Notes under the pieces: model-generated
Told to the model about the DNA's origin: nothing
The model's database searches: none
Seen by the model: only the letters and a program-made list of their open reading frames with translations
Part shown: positions 26,478-34,899 of the stretch, in pieces
Position numbering within the stretch: the stretch's first letter is position 1
Layout of the letters: the number at the start of each line of letters is the position of its first letter
Position numbers and translations under genes: made by a program
DNA from: Alistipes sp.
GTDB lineage: Bacteria; Bacteroidota; Bacteroidia; Bacteroidales; Rikenellaceae
Assembly: GCA_017381935.1 (NCBI GenBank)
Contig: JAFOBG010000063.1
Location: 1 to 64,000, forward strand
DNA: 64,000 nucleotides
Direction of reading: 5' to 3'

Positions 26478-27113
26478 ATGGCAAATATTAGCACTATAAA
26501 TCCGGAATGGGAGAGACTTGCTACCATTATAGAGACCTCAGGTTTGAGTGTTCATGCATTTGCTCTTTCTATAGGAATGTCGCGTAGCGAAACGCTATAT
26601 CAAATTAAGAGAGGACAGATTGGTATATCTCGTAATGTGGCTCAAGCTATTGCTGAACATTATCCAGAGTATAGCCAGGTGTGGATACAGACCGGTATGG
26701 GGTCAATGTATTCAAATGCTGTAATGTCAGAGCGCTATGTGTCTTTTTTTGAGTGCGATTTGGCCAATATCATAGATGTTGATAATATGACCCCTTCGGA
26801 TTATATATTTCTGCCGATGGTCAATTATGCAGATTTTGCAATAACCTACCATGGACAAGATATGGAGCCTTCTGTGCCTAATGGAAGTGTCCTTCTTTTG
26901 CAGAAGGTGGATATTCAGTCGATAGTCTATGGAAATGAATATGTTGTTGTTACTCCTAATTTAACTGTTCTAAGACGACTTCGTCGTGGAAATAATGATG
27001 GAGAGCTGCGTCTTGAGGCTGATAATAGAGAGAAGTATGATGATATTTATATTAATATCTACAATGTTTGTCAAATATTTACAGTAAAAGCGAAAATAAT
27101 ACTTAAAAACTAA
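26478..27113 (+). CDS. XRE/S24-type repressor-like regulator lacking the catalytic dyad
   Basis: A 211-residue regulator starting at MANISTINPEW (an earlier in-frame ATG at 26433 lies inside the tRNA gene and is rejected). Residues 10-65 form a helix-turn-helix (LSVHAFALSIGMSRSETLYQIKRG). Residues 115-205 are an S24/LexA-like beta fold (ITYHGQDMEPSVPNGSVLLL ... LTVLRRLRRG). In active S24 peptidases the first motif is G-D/Q-S-M and the second holds a lysine before an arginine; here they read GQDM and LRR, so both Ser and Lys appear lost and self-cleavage is unlikely. It is 5 nt upstream of the histidine kinase gene. Confidence 0.82.
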   Translation: MANISTINPEWERLATIIETSGLSVHAFALSIGMSRSETLYQIKRGQIGISRNVAQAIAEHYPEYSQVWIQTGMGSMYSNAVMSERYVSFFECDLANIIDVDNMTPSDYIFLPMVNYADFAITYHGQDMEPSVPNGSVLLLQKVDIQSIVYGNEYVVVTPNLTVLRRLRRGNNDGELRLEADNREKYDDIYINIYNVCQIFTVKAKIILKN

Positions 27114-27118
27114 AACCT

Positions 27119-28153
27119 ATGATAATCAAAACTAAAGAGAGTGCATCGTGGTTAATCGGTGCAGTAGCTGGTATTTGTACGGCAGCTGCAATGGCAGTTG
27201 TTGGAACAACATGGTGGGTAGTACTTGTGGCATCACTCCTTATTTTTGTTGGAGTTTCACTATTTGCGCTATGGATGATTGTAAAGTATGTAGCTTATAA
27301 GCTGCGACCAATATACTCTATGGTCCTTTCTCGAGATATTCATACTGGAGATATTGCAGCGGAACTTAAGGATAAGCGAGTAGAGGAACTCTCAACAGAA
27401 CTTGATAATTGGGCAAGTGATAACGATAAAGAGATTGTCCGCCTTAAGGAGGCTGAGAAGTTCCGTAAGCAGTATTTGGGAAATGTGGCACATGAACTTA
27501 AGACCCCTATTTTCAATATTCAGGGCTATATTAGTACCCTTCTGGATGGAGGCTTAGAGGACGAACTAATTAATCGTAAGTATCTGGAACGAGCAGAGAA
27601 GAGTGTTGAGCGAATGATTAATATCTTAGGCGACCTTGATACAATCTCTCGTTTGGATAGTGATATGAATCAGATGCGCCCTGAGAGTTTTGATATGGTT
27701 GCTCTCTGTAAGGAGATTGCGGAGCAGATTGAGATGGAGGCGGCAAAGCGTAATATCACCCTTACAGTTAAGGGTGCAGATAATCTGCCATCTACTTGTT
27801 GGGTATCTGCAGATAAATTCTATATCGGTCAGGTGCTTGATAATCTTATTGTTAACTCTATCCGCTATGGTAAAGAGGGTGGCCTAACAAAGATTACTTG
27901 TCGAGATATGCTGGATAAGGTACTTGTTGAGGTTGAGGATGACGGTATCGGTATTGCAAAGAGCGATTTACCGAGAGTATTTGAGCGTTTCTATAGAACA
28001 GATAAGGGCCGTTCTCGTGAGCAGGGTGGAACAGGCCTTGGACTTGCTATTGTAAAGCACATTATAGAGAACCATGGCGAGAAGGTCTCTGTTCGTAGTG
28101 AGTTAGGTAAGGGTAGTACATTCACATTTACACTTAAAAAGGTACAATTATAG
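27119..28153 (+). CDS. Sensor histidine kinase, orphan
   Basis: A 344-residue membrane kinase. Two hydrophobic helices (about 11-30 and 35-57) are joined by a very short loop, leaving almost no periplasmic sensor. The H box is NVAHELKTPIFNIQGY, the N box DNLIVNSIRYG, and the ATP lid motifs are DDGIGIAKSDLPRVFERFYR and GGTGLGLAIVKHI. It resembles PhoR-type kinases without a PAS domain. No response regulator is adjacent, so its partner is encoded elsewhere. It lies between the S24-type regulator (5 nt) and lgt (2 nt). Confidence 0.9.
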   Translation: MIIKTKESASWLIGAVAGICTAAAMAVVGTTWWVVLVASLLIFVGVSLFALWMIVKYVAYKLRPIYSMVLSRDIHTGDIAAELKDKRVEELSTELDNWASDNDKEIVRLKEAEKFRKQYLGNVAHELKTPIFNIQGYISTLLDGGLEDELINRKYLERAEKSVERMINILGDLDTISRLDSDMNQMRPESFDMVALCKEIAEQIEMEAAKRNITLTVKGADNLPSTCWVSADKFYIGQVLDNLIVNSIRYGKEGGLTKITCRDMLDKVLVEVEDDGIGIAKSDLPRVFERFYRTDKGRSREQGGTGLGLAIVKHIIENHGEKVSVRSELGKGSTFTFTLKKVQL

Positions 28154-28155
28154 TT

Positions 28156-29013
28156 ATGTCGCATTTGATGACGGTTGTTTGGGATTTTAATCCCGTAATG
28201 TTCTCTATTGGAGGCTTTGATATTCGTTATTATAGCCTTATGTGGGCTGCTGCATTGCTTGTAGGAGCTTGGATTTTTACCTATTTCTGTAAAAAAGAGG
28301 GTAAACCACAAGAACTTGCAGATTCTGCGTTTCTCTATATAGCTTTGGGTACAATGATTGGCGCTAGAGTAGGCCATTGTCTATTTTATGAGCCTGAGTA
28401 TTATTTGCTTAAGCCATGGGCTATTATAACAGAAATTCGCAATGGAGGCCTCGCAAGTCATGGGGCTACGATAGGTATTATGCTATCAATATGGCTATGC
28501 TCACGTAAAAATAAGGTTTCTACAATGTGGATGACAGACCGTTTGGGTGTTATTGCACCTATCAGTGGAGCGCTTATCCGTTTTGGCAATCTATTCAACT
28601 CTGAGATTATCGGAAATCCGACAGATATGCCTTGGGGATTTAAGTTTATGCGACTTCATCGTGGTATTCCTGTTGAGCAAGTACCTGCTTGCCACCCAAC
28701 ACAACTATATGAGGCGTTGTGTTATATTGCAACCTTCTTGTTGTTGTGGTGGATGTATAATAAAACCGATGCTCCACGTCGTAGAGGCCTACTCTTTGGA
28801 GTGGCACTTATAGGTATCTTCCTTACACGATTCTTTATTGAGTTTGTTAAGGTTGATCAGGTGGCTTTTGAAGAGGGCATGAGTCTTAATATGGGACAGT
28901 GGCTCAGTATTCCGTTTATTCTAATCGGCGTAGTGTCTGTGTGGTACTCTTTTAAGCGACCTATGGTAAGCGAGGATAATGTAAAAACAAGTGGTAAAAA
29001 TGGCAAAAAATAG
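28156..29013 (+). CDS. lgt: Prolipoprotein diacylglyceryl transferase
   Basis: Transfers diacylglycerol from phosphatidylglycerol to the lipobox cysteine of prolipoproteins in the inner membrane. It has 285 residues and about seven helices. The signature block is GRLGVIAPISGALIRFGNLFNSEIIG in part (RFGNLFNSEIIGNPTDMPW), with RNGGLASHG containing the catalytic-region His and HPTQLYEA further on. It would process the many SC-lipobox proteins in this genome. Its 3' end overlaps the next gene. Confidence 0.95.
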   Translation: MSHLMTVVWDFNPVMFSIGGFDIRYYSLMWAAALLVGAWIFTYFCKKEGKPQELADSAFLYIALGTMIGARVGHCLFYEPEYYLLKPWAIITEIRNGGLASHGATIGIMLSIWLCSRKNKVSTMWMTDRLGVIAPISGALIRFGNLFNSEIIGNPTDMPWGFKFMRLHRGIPVEQVPACHPTQLYEALCYIATFLLLWWMYNKTDAPRRRGLLFGVALIGIFLTRFFIEFVKVDQVAFEEGMSLNMGQWLSIPFILIGVVSVWYSFKRPMVSEDNVKTSGKNGKK

Positions 29014-29344
29014 AATTATAGTATCTACAACCAATAATTTAGAGGGTTATAGAATAATTGAGTATATAGACATCGTCTCAACTAATGTTGTTAATGGAAC
29101 AGGTATCTTTTCAGATTGGAAGGCCTCTTTAACCGATATATTCGGAGGTCGCTCAGGCACTTATCAGCGCAAACTGCGTAAAATTTATGAGGATGCGATA
29201 GATGAGTTGATAGATGAGGCTACTTCTAAAGGAGCTAACGCTATAGTGGGTCTTAAGGCTGACTATGGAGAGATTTCTGGTAAAGATACGCAGATGTTTA
29301 TGATTTCTGCTGTAGGTACGGCTGTAAGGGTTGAGAAACTATGA
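29000..29344 (+). CDS. YbjQ/UPF0145-family protein
   Basis: A 114-residue protein starting at MAKNRIIVSTTNNLEGYRI (29000), inside the lgt 3' end; the earlier in-frame ATG at 28991 is less likely. The pattern IVSTTNNLEGY, then DIFGGRSGTYQRKL and ANAIVGLKADYGEI, is that of the YbjQ/heavy-metal-binding-like family, which forms pentameric beta barrels of uncertain function. Its stop overlaps the next start (ATGA). Confidence 0.87.
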   Translation: MAKNRIIVSTTNNLEGYRIIEYIDIVSTNVVNGTGIFSDWKASLTDIFGGRSGTYQRKLRKIYEDAIDELIDEATSKGANAIVGLKADYGEISGKDTQMFMISAVGTAVRVEKL

Positions 29345-30174
29345 TAGAGCAAGTAAATACACTCATCTATAATACATTGTGTAGTAATACAAGTATTTTC
29401 CTGCCAACTGTTGGAACACTTGTAGTCAGACGAAATCCTGCCACAATGGCTTCTGCAAGAAGAGTAAATGCTCCAAGTGTAAATGTAACCTTTACTGCAG
29501 AGCAGCGTGCAGATTCGTTAGTCAATCTAATTGCCTCTACTGCAGACATAACAGTAGAGCGTGCAGAGGATATATATAATCAATGGTTGCAGAATGTTAC
29601 CTCCGATGGAGTAGTGGCAATTTCTGGAGTGGGAGTGGTTAAGAATCGTACATTTATAGTTGATAAGGACCTTATCGCAACCCTCAATCCTCAAGTTACA
29701 CCTGTAGCTTTAAAACCTCGCAGAAGAGCTCTTGTCTGGGTTCTTTCATTGCTCGTAGTAGCTGTAATGGCTATGGCCGCTATAGTGCTTATTCCTAAGC
29801 GTGAAATTGTAACCAATACAGTTGCTGTTGTTGATGAGGACCAGACTATAATGCAGTCGATGGATACAACCTCTGTAGAGATAATAGAGCCTATTGTTGA
29901 GAGTGTTGTAGCAGATGATGTGCTTACAATGACGGATGGCTGGAGTTATGTAGTTTGGGGTGTATATTCTCAAAAAGAGAATGCTCTGAAGTATAAGGAG
30001 TTGGTTGAGAATAGATATGGTGATGTAATATGCACTATATATTACTATAAGAATAATCTCTATATGGTCTCGTTGTATCAGTCTGCGACTCGTGGAGAGG
30101 CAATTAGACGTGTAGAGGAACTTAAAACTCGTCATATATTCTTTGACGAGATTTGGATATTTACAAATAAATAG
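29341..30174 (+). CDS. HU-CCDC81-SPOR membrane protein
   Basis: A 277-residue protein with the HU-like/CCDC81-type fold N-terminally (TLIYNTLCSNTSIFLPTVGT, SGVGVVKNR), one transmembrane helix at about 130-150 (ALVWVLSLLVVAVMAMAAIVL), and a SPOR domain at about 195-277 (WSYVVWGVYSQKENALKYKE ... YMVSLYQSATRGEAIRRVEE). SPOR domains bind denuded peptidoglycan at division sites. This architecture is typical of Bacteroidota and thought to link an inner chromosome- or protein-binding module with septal wall. Translation is coupled to the YbjQ gene. Confidence 0.87.
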   Translation: MIEQVNTLIYNTLCSNTSIFLPTVGTLVVRRNPATMASARRVNAPSVNVTFTAEQRADSLVNLIASTADITVERAEDIYNQWLQNVTSDGVVAISGVGVVKNRTFIVDKDLIATLNPQVTPVALKPRRRALVWVLSLLVVAVMAMAAIVLIPKREIVTNTVAVVDEDQTIMQSMDTTSVEIIEPIVESVVADDVLTMTDGWSYVVWGVYSQKENALKYKELVENRYGDVICTIYYYKNNLYMVSLYQSATRGEAIRRVEELKTRHIFFDEIWIFTNK

Positions 30175-30175
30175 A

Positions 30176-30652
30176 ATGGGTGTTGCGGCACTGATTATAA
30201 AGGTTATAGACCTCTTTTATATCCCTTTAGTTAGGAGGTTTATGCCACGTCAACTCTTTGGCTATGCGTTTTGTGGAGTTATGAATATGGTCCTCGATGC
30301 GCTATGGTATTTTGTTATCTATAATTTTATTGTAGATAAGCAGTTTACAGACCTTGGATTTGTAGTTATTTCGCCGCATATACTATCGCTGATTATAGTC
30401 TTCCCGATTACGTTTTTTACAGGCTTTCTGCTTAACCGATATGTAGCATTTCGCACAACACATATTTCTGGTTATAAACAACTTGTAAAATACTTCTTAA
30501 CTGTATTGGGAACTATTGCTATCAACTATATCTCCATGAAGCTTCTTGTCGAGCATGCCCACATTTGGGCCACTCCGTCGAAAATAATTACAACTCTTAT
30601 CTCGACTCTTTATAGCTATCTTGTGGGTAGATACTTTACTTTTCGGGGGTAA
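30176..30652 (+). CDS. GtrA-like four-TM protein
   Basis: A 158-residue protein starting at MGVAALIIKV (30176), 1 nt after the SPOR gene stop; the upstream in-frame ATG at 30143 lies inside that gene. FGYAFCGVMNMVLDALWYF, FLLNRYVAFR and YLVGRYFTF are GtrA family marks (four helices, conserved N-R/K-F/Y motifs). The family is linked to flipping or transferring lipid-linked sugars for polysaccharides or teichoic acids. It ends 3 nt before the uvrB stop on the other strand. Confidence 0.87.
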   Translation: MGVAALIIKVIDLFYIPLVRRFMPRQLFGYAFCGVMNMVLDALWYFVIYNFIVDKQFTDLGFVVISPHILSLIIVFPITFFTGFLLNRYVAFRTTHISGYKQLVKYFLTVLGTIAINYISMKLLVEHAHIWATPSKIITTLISTLYSYLVGRYFTFRG

Positions 30653-30655
30653 TAT

Positions 30656-32644
30656 CTACTTTGCGCCCTGTTCTTTCTGCTTTTGCAGTTCGTACATAAG
30701 GTCTCTGTAGCGAGCAGCGGCGAGGAAATCAAGCGATTTTGCAGCACGCTCCATATCGCTCTGTGCTTGAGCTATAAGCGTATCAATATCAGCCTTTGTA
30801 TCGTATGACAATAGTTGTTCTGCATGAATATTCTGAGCTTCGGTTTGTGGGGAGATAAGTTCTTGAGTACTACCGCTTTTATGTGCTTTACGAGGCATCA
30901 TCTGATGCTCCATGTTGTATCGAATCTGCTTATCTCGGCGACGATTACTCTCTTCTATTGATGCAATCATAGTCTTTGTAATCGTATTGGCGTACATAAT
31001 CACCAAACCGTTAGCATGACGAGCAGCACGTCCTGCAATCTGAGTTATAGCTCTAACATTGCGTAGCATACCCTCTTTGTCTGCATCTATAATGGCAACA
31101 AGCGATACTTCCGGCAGGTCAAGACCCTCTCTGAGTAGGTTTACACCAATAAGAACATCGAACATTCCAGCTCTGAGGTTCTCCAAAATCTCGACACGTT
31201 CAAGAGTATCTATATCAGAGTGTATATATCTGCATCGTATGCCCATACGGTCAAAGTATGTAGCCAAGTCCTCAGCGGAGCGTTTGGTAAGAGTTGTAAC
31301 AATCACTTTTTCATCTCTCTGTGCTCGCTGTACTATCTGCTCAATCAAATCATCCATCTGATTTGTAGCATTGCGTACCTCCATTGGCGGGTCGATAAGT
31401 CCTGTAGGTCGAATAATTTGCTCAACAATAGAACCTTCTGAACGGATAATCTCATAATCGGCAGGGGTGGCACTTACATATAGAGTTGTTCCAGTTAGAG
31501 CCTCAAATTCTTCAAAACGTAATGGTCGGTTGTCTTTTGCTGCAGGCAGTCTAAATCCATACTCAACAAGGTTCTCTTTGCGAGCCTTGTCTCCACCAAA
31601 CATAGCTCGTACTTGAGGAACGGTTACATGACTCTCATCTATGATGAGCAGGAAATCCTCAGGAAAGTAATCTAATAGACAGAATGGTCGAGTTCCAGCT
31701 TGTCTCCCATCAAAATAGCGTGAGTAGTTTTCAATGCCAGGGCAGTATCCAAGCTCTTTAATCATCTCTAAGTCGTATTCTACACGCTGCTTGATACGTT
31801 TAGCCTCTACAGCTCTACCTTCCTTCTCAAAGAAGGCGATCTGCTTACCCATATCTATATATATCTGACTTATAGCCTCTGCAATGCGCTCCTTGGTTGT
31901 AACAAATAGGTTGGCTGGAAAGATATTTACCTGCTCTAATTGTTCGAGTTTATGACCTGAAATGGGGTCTATTGAGTATATCGCCTCTATCTCGTCGTCG
32001 AAGAAAAGAATACGATAACAATTACCGCCAAAGGCAGACATGATATCAATAGTCTCTCCCTTAACACGGAATGTTGCAGGGGTAAGTTCTAACTCTGTAC
32101 GGGTGTATAAGGCATCTACAAGACGATATAAAATCTGCTTGTGGTTTATTATTTGCCCAACTGTAAGGGTAAGTGTATTTGCATGAAAATCAGCAGGATT
32201 GCCAATGCCATATAGACATGATACGCTTGAAACTACAATTACATCACGACGACCAGAAAGGAGTGTTGCTGTTGTAGCAAGACGCATCTTCTCAATTTGG
32301 TCGTTTATGGATAGGTCCTTTTCGATATATGTGTCAGTAGCTGGTAAATAAGCCTCTGGCTGGTAGTAATCGTAGTAGGAGACAAAATACTCTACAGCAT
32401 TGTCGGGGAAAAAGTTGCGAAACTCTCCATATAGCTGTGCGGCAAGAGTTTTATTGTGGCTTAGGACAAGGGTAGGACGACCCATTGACTGAATGACATT
32501 AGCCATTGTAAAGGTCTTTCCTGAACCTGTAACACCTTGCAGGGTGCAACACTCCTGTCCATCCTCAAAGCCCTTGAGAATTTGCGCTATCGCCTCCGGT
32601 TGGTCTCCGGTTGGCTGGTATTGTGAAACTAACTTAAAATCCAT
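30656..32644 (-). CDS. uvrB: Excinuclease ABC subunit B
   Basis: The damage-verification helicase of nucleotide excision repair, 662 residues. Walker A GVTGSGKTFTMAN, the beta-hairpin sequence YYDYYQPEAYLP, DESHVT, GVNLLREGLDLPEV and the C-terminal UvrC-binding helix pair (DMERAAKSLDFLAAARYRDL) are all present. It follows dnaG on the same strand after a 179-nt gap that contains an inverted repeat (32699-32818). Confidence 0.97.
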   Translation of the reverse strand: MDFKLVSQYQPTGDQPEAIAQILKGFEDGQECCTLQGVTGSGKTFTMANVIQSMGRPTLVLSHNKTLAAQLYGEFRNFFPDNAVEYFVSYYDYYQPEAYLPATDTYIEKDLSINDQIEKMRLATTATLLSGRRDVIVVSSVSCLYGIGNPADFHANTLTLTVGQIINHKQILYRLVDALYTRTELELTPATFRVKGETIDIMSAFGGNCYRILFFDDEIEAIYSIDPISGHKLEQLEQVNIFPANLFVTTKERIAEAISQIYIDMGKQIAFFEKEGRAVEAKRIKQRVEYDLEMIKELGYCPGIENYSRYFDGRQAGTRPFCLLDYFPEDFLLIIDESHVTVPQVRAMFGGDKARKENLVEYGFRLPAAKDNRPLRFEEFEALTGTTLYVSATPADYEIIRSEGSIVEQIIRPTGLIDPPMEVRNATNQMDDLIEQIVQRAQRDEKVIVTTLTKRSAEDLATYFDRMGIRCRYIHSDIDTLERVEILENLRAGMFDVLIGVNLLREGLDLPEVSLVAIIDADKEGMLRNVRAITQIAGRAARHANGLVIMYANTITKTMIASIEESNRRRDKQIRYNMEHQMMPRKAHKSGSTQELISPQTEAQNIHAEQLLSYDTKADIDTLIAQAQSDMERAAKSLDFLAAARYRDLMYELQKQKEQGAK

Positions 32645-32698
32645 AGTTAGGAGCTTTGTGATGGTCTATTTGGTATAAATATTGTAATAAAAGGGCTG

Positions 32699-32818
32699 AA
32701 GGGTGGTCGGTCAAGATAACTGATTCTTTTATCTTTGATATGTTTTACACATCTTTCTGTTTATTTTCTGTTTGCACACCGGTACTTGCAGCAATGCATG
32801 TACGCCCCGACCATCCTT
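32699..32818. repeat. Inverted repeat between dnaG and uvrB
   Basis: AAGGGTGGTCGG (32699-32710) and CCGACCATCCTT (32807-32818) are complementary over 12 bp with one G-T. Inside lies GTACTTGCA..TGCATGTAC. On the minus strand the right arm of the stem is followed by CAGCCCTTTTATTA, so it may be a terminator/attenuator; a TATCTTTG on the plus strand (32730-32737) could start a short antisense RNA. Confidence 0.5.
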
Positions 32819-32823
32819 TTCTG

Positions 32824-34827
32824 CTATATAAGTGTACGACCAAGGTGGTTGGAGATACTTACTTTGAGACGATTGAGGTTGGTTAGCTCTATAAGTAACG
32901 TTTCAAACTCATCTTCTGTAAGAGAGTCAGAGGCTAATCTCTGATTTATCTCAGCTATGCGGGATAGAGTAACCTTTGCCTTGTATAACCATAGCAACTT
33001 AGGAATACCTGTACTTAACATCTCCGACTCAGATAGGGAGTGCATATCTTTCTGCGACCATATTTCACTCTCGATATAGTTGTCATCAAGTGTGAGTATA
33101 TCAACAGCCGTTGTACATAGCTCAGGATTGGTGTTGTTGACTATCTCCGTTTGTGAAGGAAGACGATTCTCTGAAAGCGCAACTCTGTATATAGCCATAA
33201 TTTGTTCATATATAGGGTTTTTGAGAACCAGCCCGTCATTATCTATCTGGGATACAATCTCACGTGCTACGTTAAACTTAATTATCTCGCCACTTTCAAG
33301 CTTTTCGTAGTTGTGGTCGCCGTATTTGAGTAGGTAGTATATAATCTCTTTCTCCAAAGTCTGTGCCGAGGCTGTAGGTTCGACAATCTCTAAATCCTGA
33401 ACAGACTCTGTTGGTTGAAGATTACTTGGATATTGTTGTGTATAATAGCCACTCTCTCGACGTATCTGTTGTTGCTGACGACGGATAAAGGCTTCTGCTT
33501 CGCTATCTCCCAAAGACATCATGCGACGACGTGCAACCTCACTTATAAGCAGATTTTGGTCCACATCCATAATCTTTGAACACTGAGCGATAAACATCGA
33601 GCGCTTTATATTGTCAGGGATCTGTGAGATAGAGTTTACTATATCTGTTGTTACAGTAGAACGCTTTATTGGGTCATCTGCGGCCTCTTTTAGGAGTAGC
33701 TGAGCCTTGAAAGTGATAAAATCCTGCTCATGCTTTGCAATGTAACTCTGTACCTCAGTGGCTCTATTAGCCCTTGCAAATGAATCGGGATCATCACCTT
33801 CCGGAAGTAATACTACTCGTACATTCATACCCTCCTTAAGCACAAGGTCTATACCTCTAAGTGAAGCCTTGATGCCTGCCGCATCGGAATCGTATATAAT
33901 TGTCAGATTATTGGTAAAACGACGTATGAGACGTATCTGCTCAATGGTAAGCGAAGTGCCGGATGAAGCGACAACATTCTCTACACCAGCTTGATGCATG
34001 GATATAACATCAGTGTATCCCTCTACCATTATTGCATAGTCGGCCTGCTGAATAGCCTTTTTTGCAAAGTAGAGACCATAGAGTTCGTATGACTTGTTGT
34101 AGATTTCGCTCTCAGGAGAGTTTTGATACTTGGCAACGCTTTTGTCTGTTCGCATTGTGCGACCTCCAAAGCCTACAATACGTCCTGAGATATTGTGTAT
34201 TGGGAACATTACACGCTCTCGGAATCTGTCATATAGACGACCATCACTCTCTCGCTTTAATGTAAGACCTGTGGCAAGGAGAAACTCCTCTTTATAGCCA
34301 GCCGCAATCGCATCACGAGTCATCCTGTCTCCGCCGCTTGGGCACATTCCAAGACCGAATTTACGAATCGTAGTGGCTGAGAAACCTCGCTTGCTGCTAA
34401 AATAGCTCATACCGACAGGTAGGCCCTCGTCTTTATTCTCCTGCATGTAGCGGATAAAGTACTCCGAAATCCAACTGTTGAGCGCAAACATGCTCTCTCT
34501 ATTGTCGTTGCGGCGTATATCTTCCTCTGTCATCTCCCTCTCTCGAACCTCGATGCCGTACTTCTTTGCTACAATCTTTAGTGCTTCAGGATAGGATATG
34601 CTCTCATGTTCCATGACAAAGGTAACGGCATTTCCCGCCTTGCCGCAACCAAAACATTTGAACAAACCCTTTGATGGAGAGACAACAAAAGATGGTGTCT
34701 TTTCATTGTGAAAAGGACAACACGCCTGGAAGTTAGCTCCCTTGCGCTTGAGGGTAACATAATCGCTTATCACCTCAACTATATTTGCAGCCGACATTAT
34801 TCTGTCAACGACGTCTCGTTCAATCAT
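32824..34827 (-). CDS. dnaG: DNA primase
   Basis: Makes RNA primers at the replication fork; 667 residues. The N-terminal zinc motif is CCPFHNEKTPSF ... FKCFGCGKAGNA. The TOPRIM core includes VEGYTDVISMHQAG and IYDSDAAGIKASLRGIDL. The C-terminal helicase-interaction part (from about 450) is diverged, as usual. A matched promoter (TTTG, 19 nt, TACCTTTG; 34834-34864) ends only 6 nt before the ATG, implying a leaderless mRNA. Confidence 0.96.
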   Translation of the reverse strand: MIERDVVDRIMSAANIVEVISDYVTLKRKGANFQACCPFHNEKTPSFVVSPSKGLFKCFGCGKAGNAVTFVMEHESISYPEALKIVAKKYGIEVREREMTEEDIRRNDNRESMFALNSWISEYFIRYMQENKDEGLPVGMSYFSSKRGFSATTIRKFGLGMCPSGGDRMTRDAIAAGYKEEFLLATGLTLKRESDGRLYDRFRERVMFPIHNISGRIVGFGGRTMRTDKSVAKYQNSPESEIYNKSYELYGLYFAKKAIQQADYAIMVEGYTDVISMHQAGVENVVASSGTSLTIEQIRLIRRFTNNLTIIYDSDAAGIKASLRGIDLVLKEGMNVRVVLLPEGDDPDSFARANRATEVQSYIAKHEQDFITFKAQLLLKEAADDPIKRSTVTTDIVNSISQIPDNIKRSMFIAQCSKIMDVDQNLLISEVARRRMMSLGDSEAEAFIRRQQQQIRRESGYYTQQYPSNLQPTESVQDLEIVEPTASAQTLEKEIIYYLLKYGDHNYEKLESGEIIKFNVAREIVSQIDNDGLVLKNPIYEQIMAIYRVALSENRLPSQTEIVNNTNPELCTTAVDILTLDDNYIESEIWSQKDMHSLSESEMLSTGIPKLLWLYKAKVTLSRIAEINQRLASDSLTEDEFETLLIELTNLNRLKVSISNHLGRTLI

Positions 34828-34833
34828 AGCTTA

Positions 34834-34864
34834 CAAAGGTAGTCAATGCTTTTGAGAATTCAAA
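34834..34864 (-). promoter_or_regulatory. Promoter of dnaG, box abutting the start
   Basis: On the minus strand TTTG (34861-34864), a 19-nt spacer and TACCTTTG (34834-34841) are an exact consensus match. Only AAGCTA... (6 nt, 34828-34833) separates the box from the ATG, so +1 would fall at or within a few bases of the start codon. Confidence 0.75.
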
Positions 34865-34899
34865 ATATTTCAAGTTGACAGCTGCTATTTTTAATAAAA

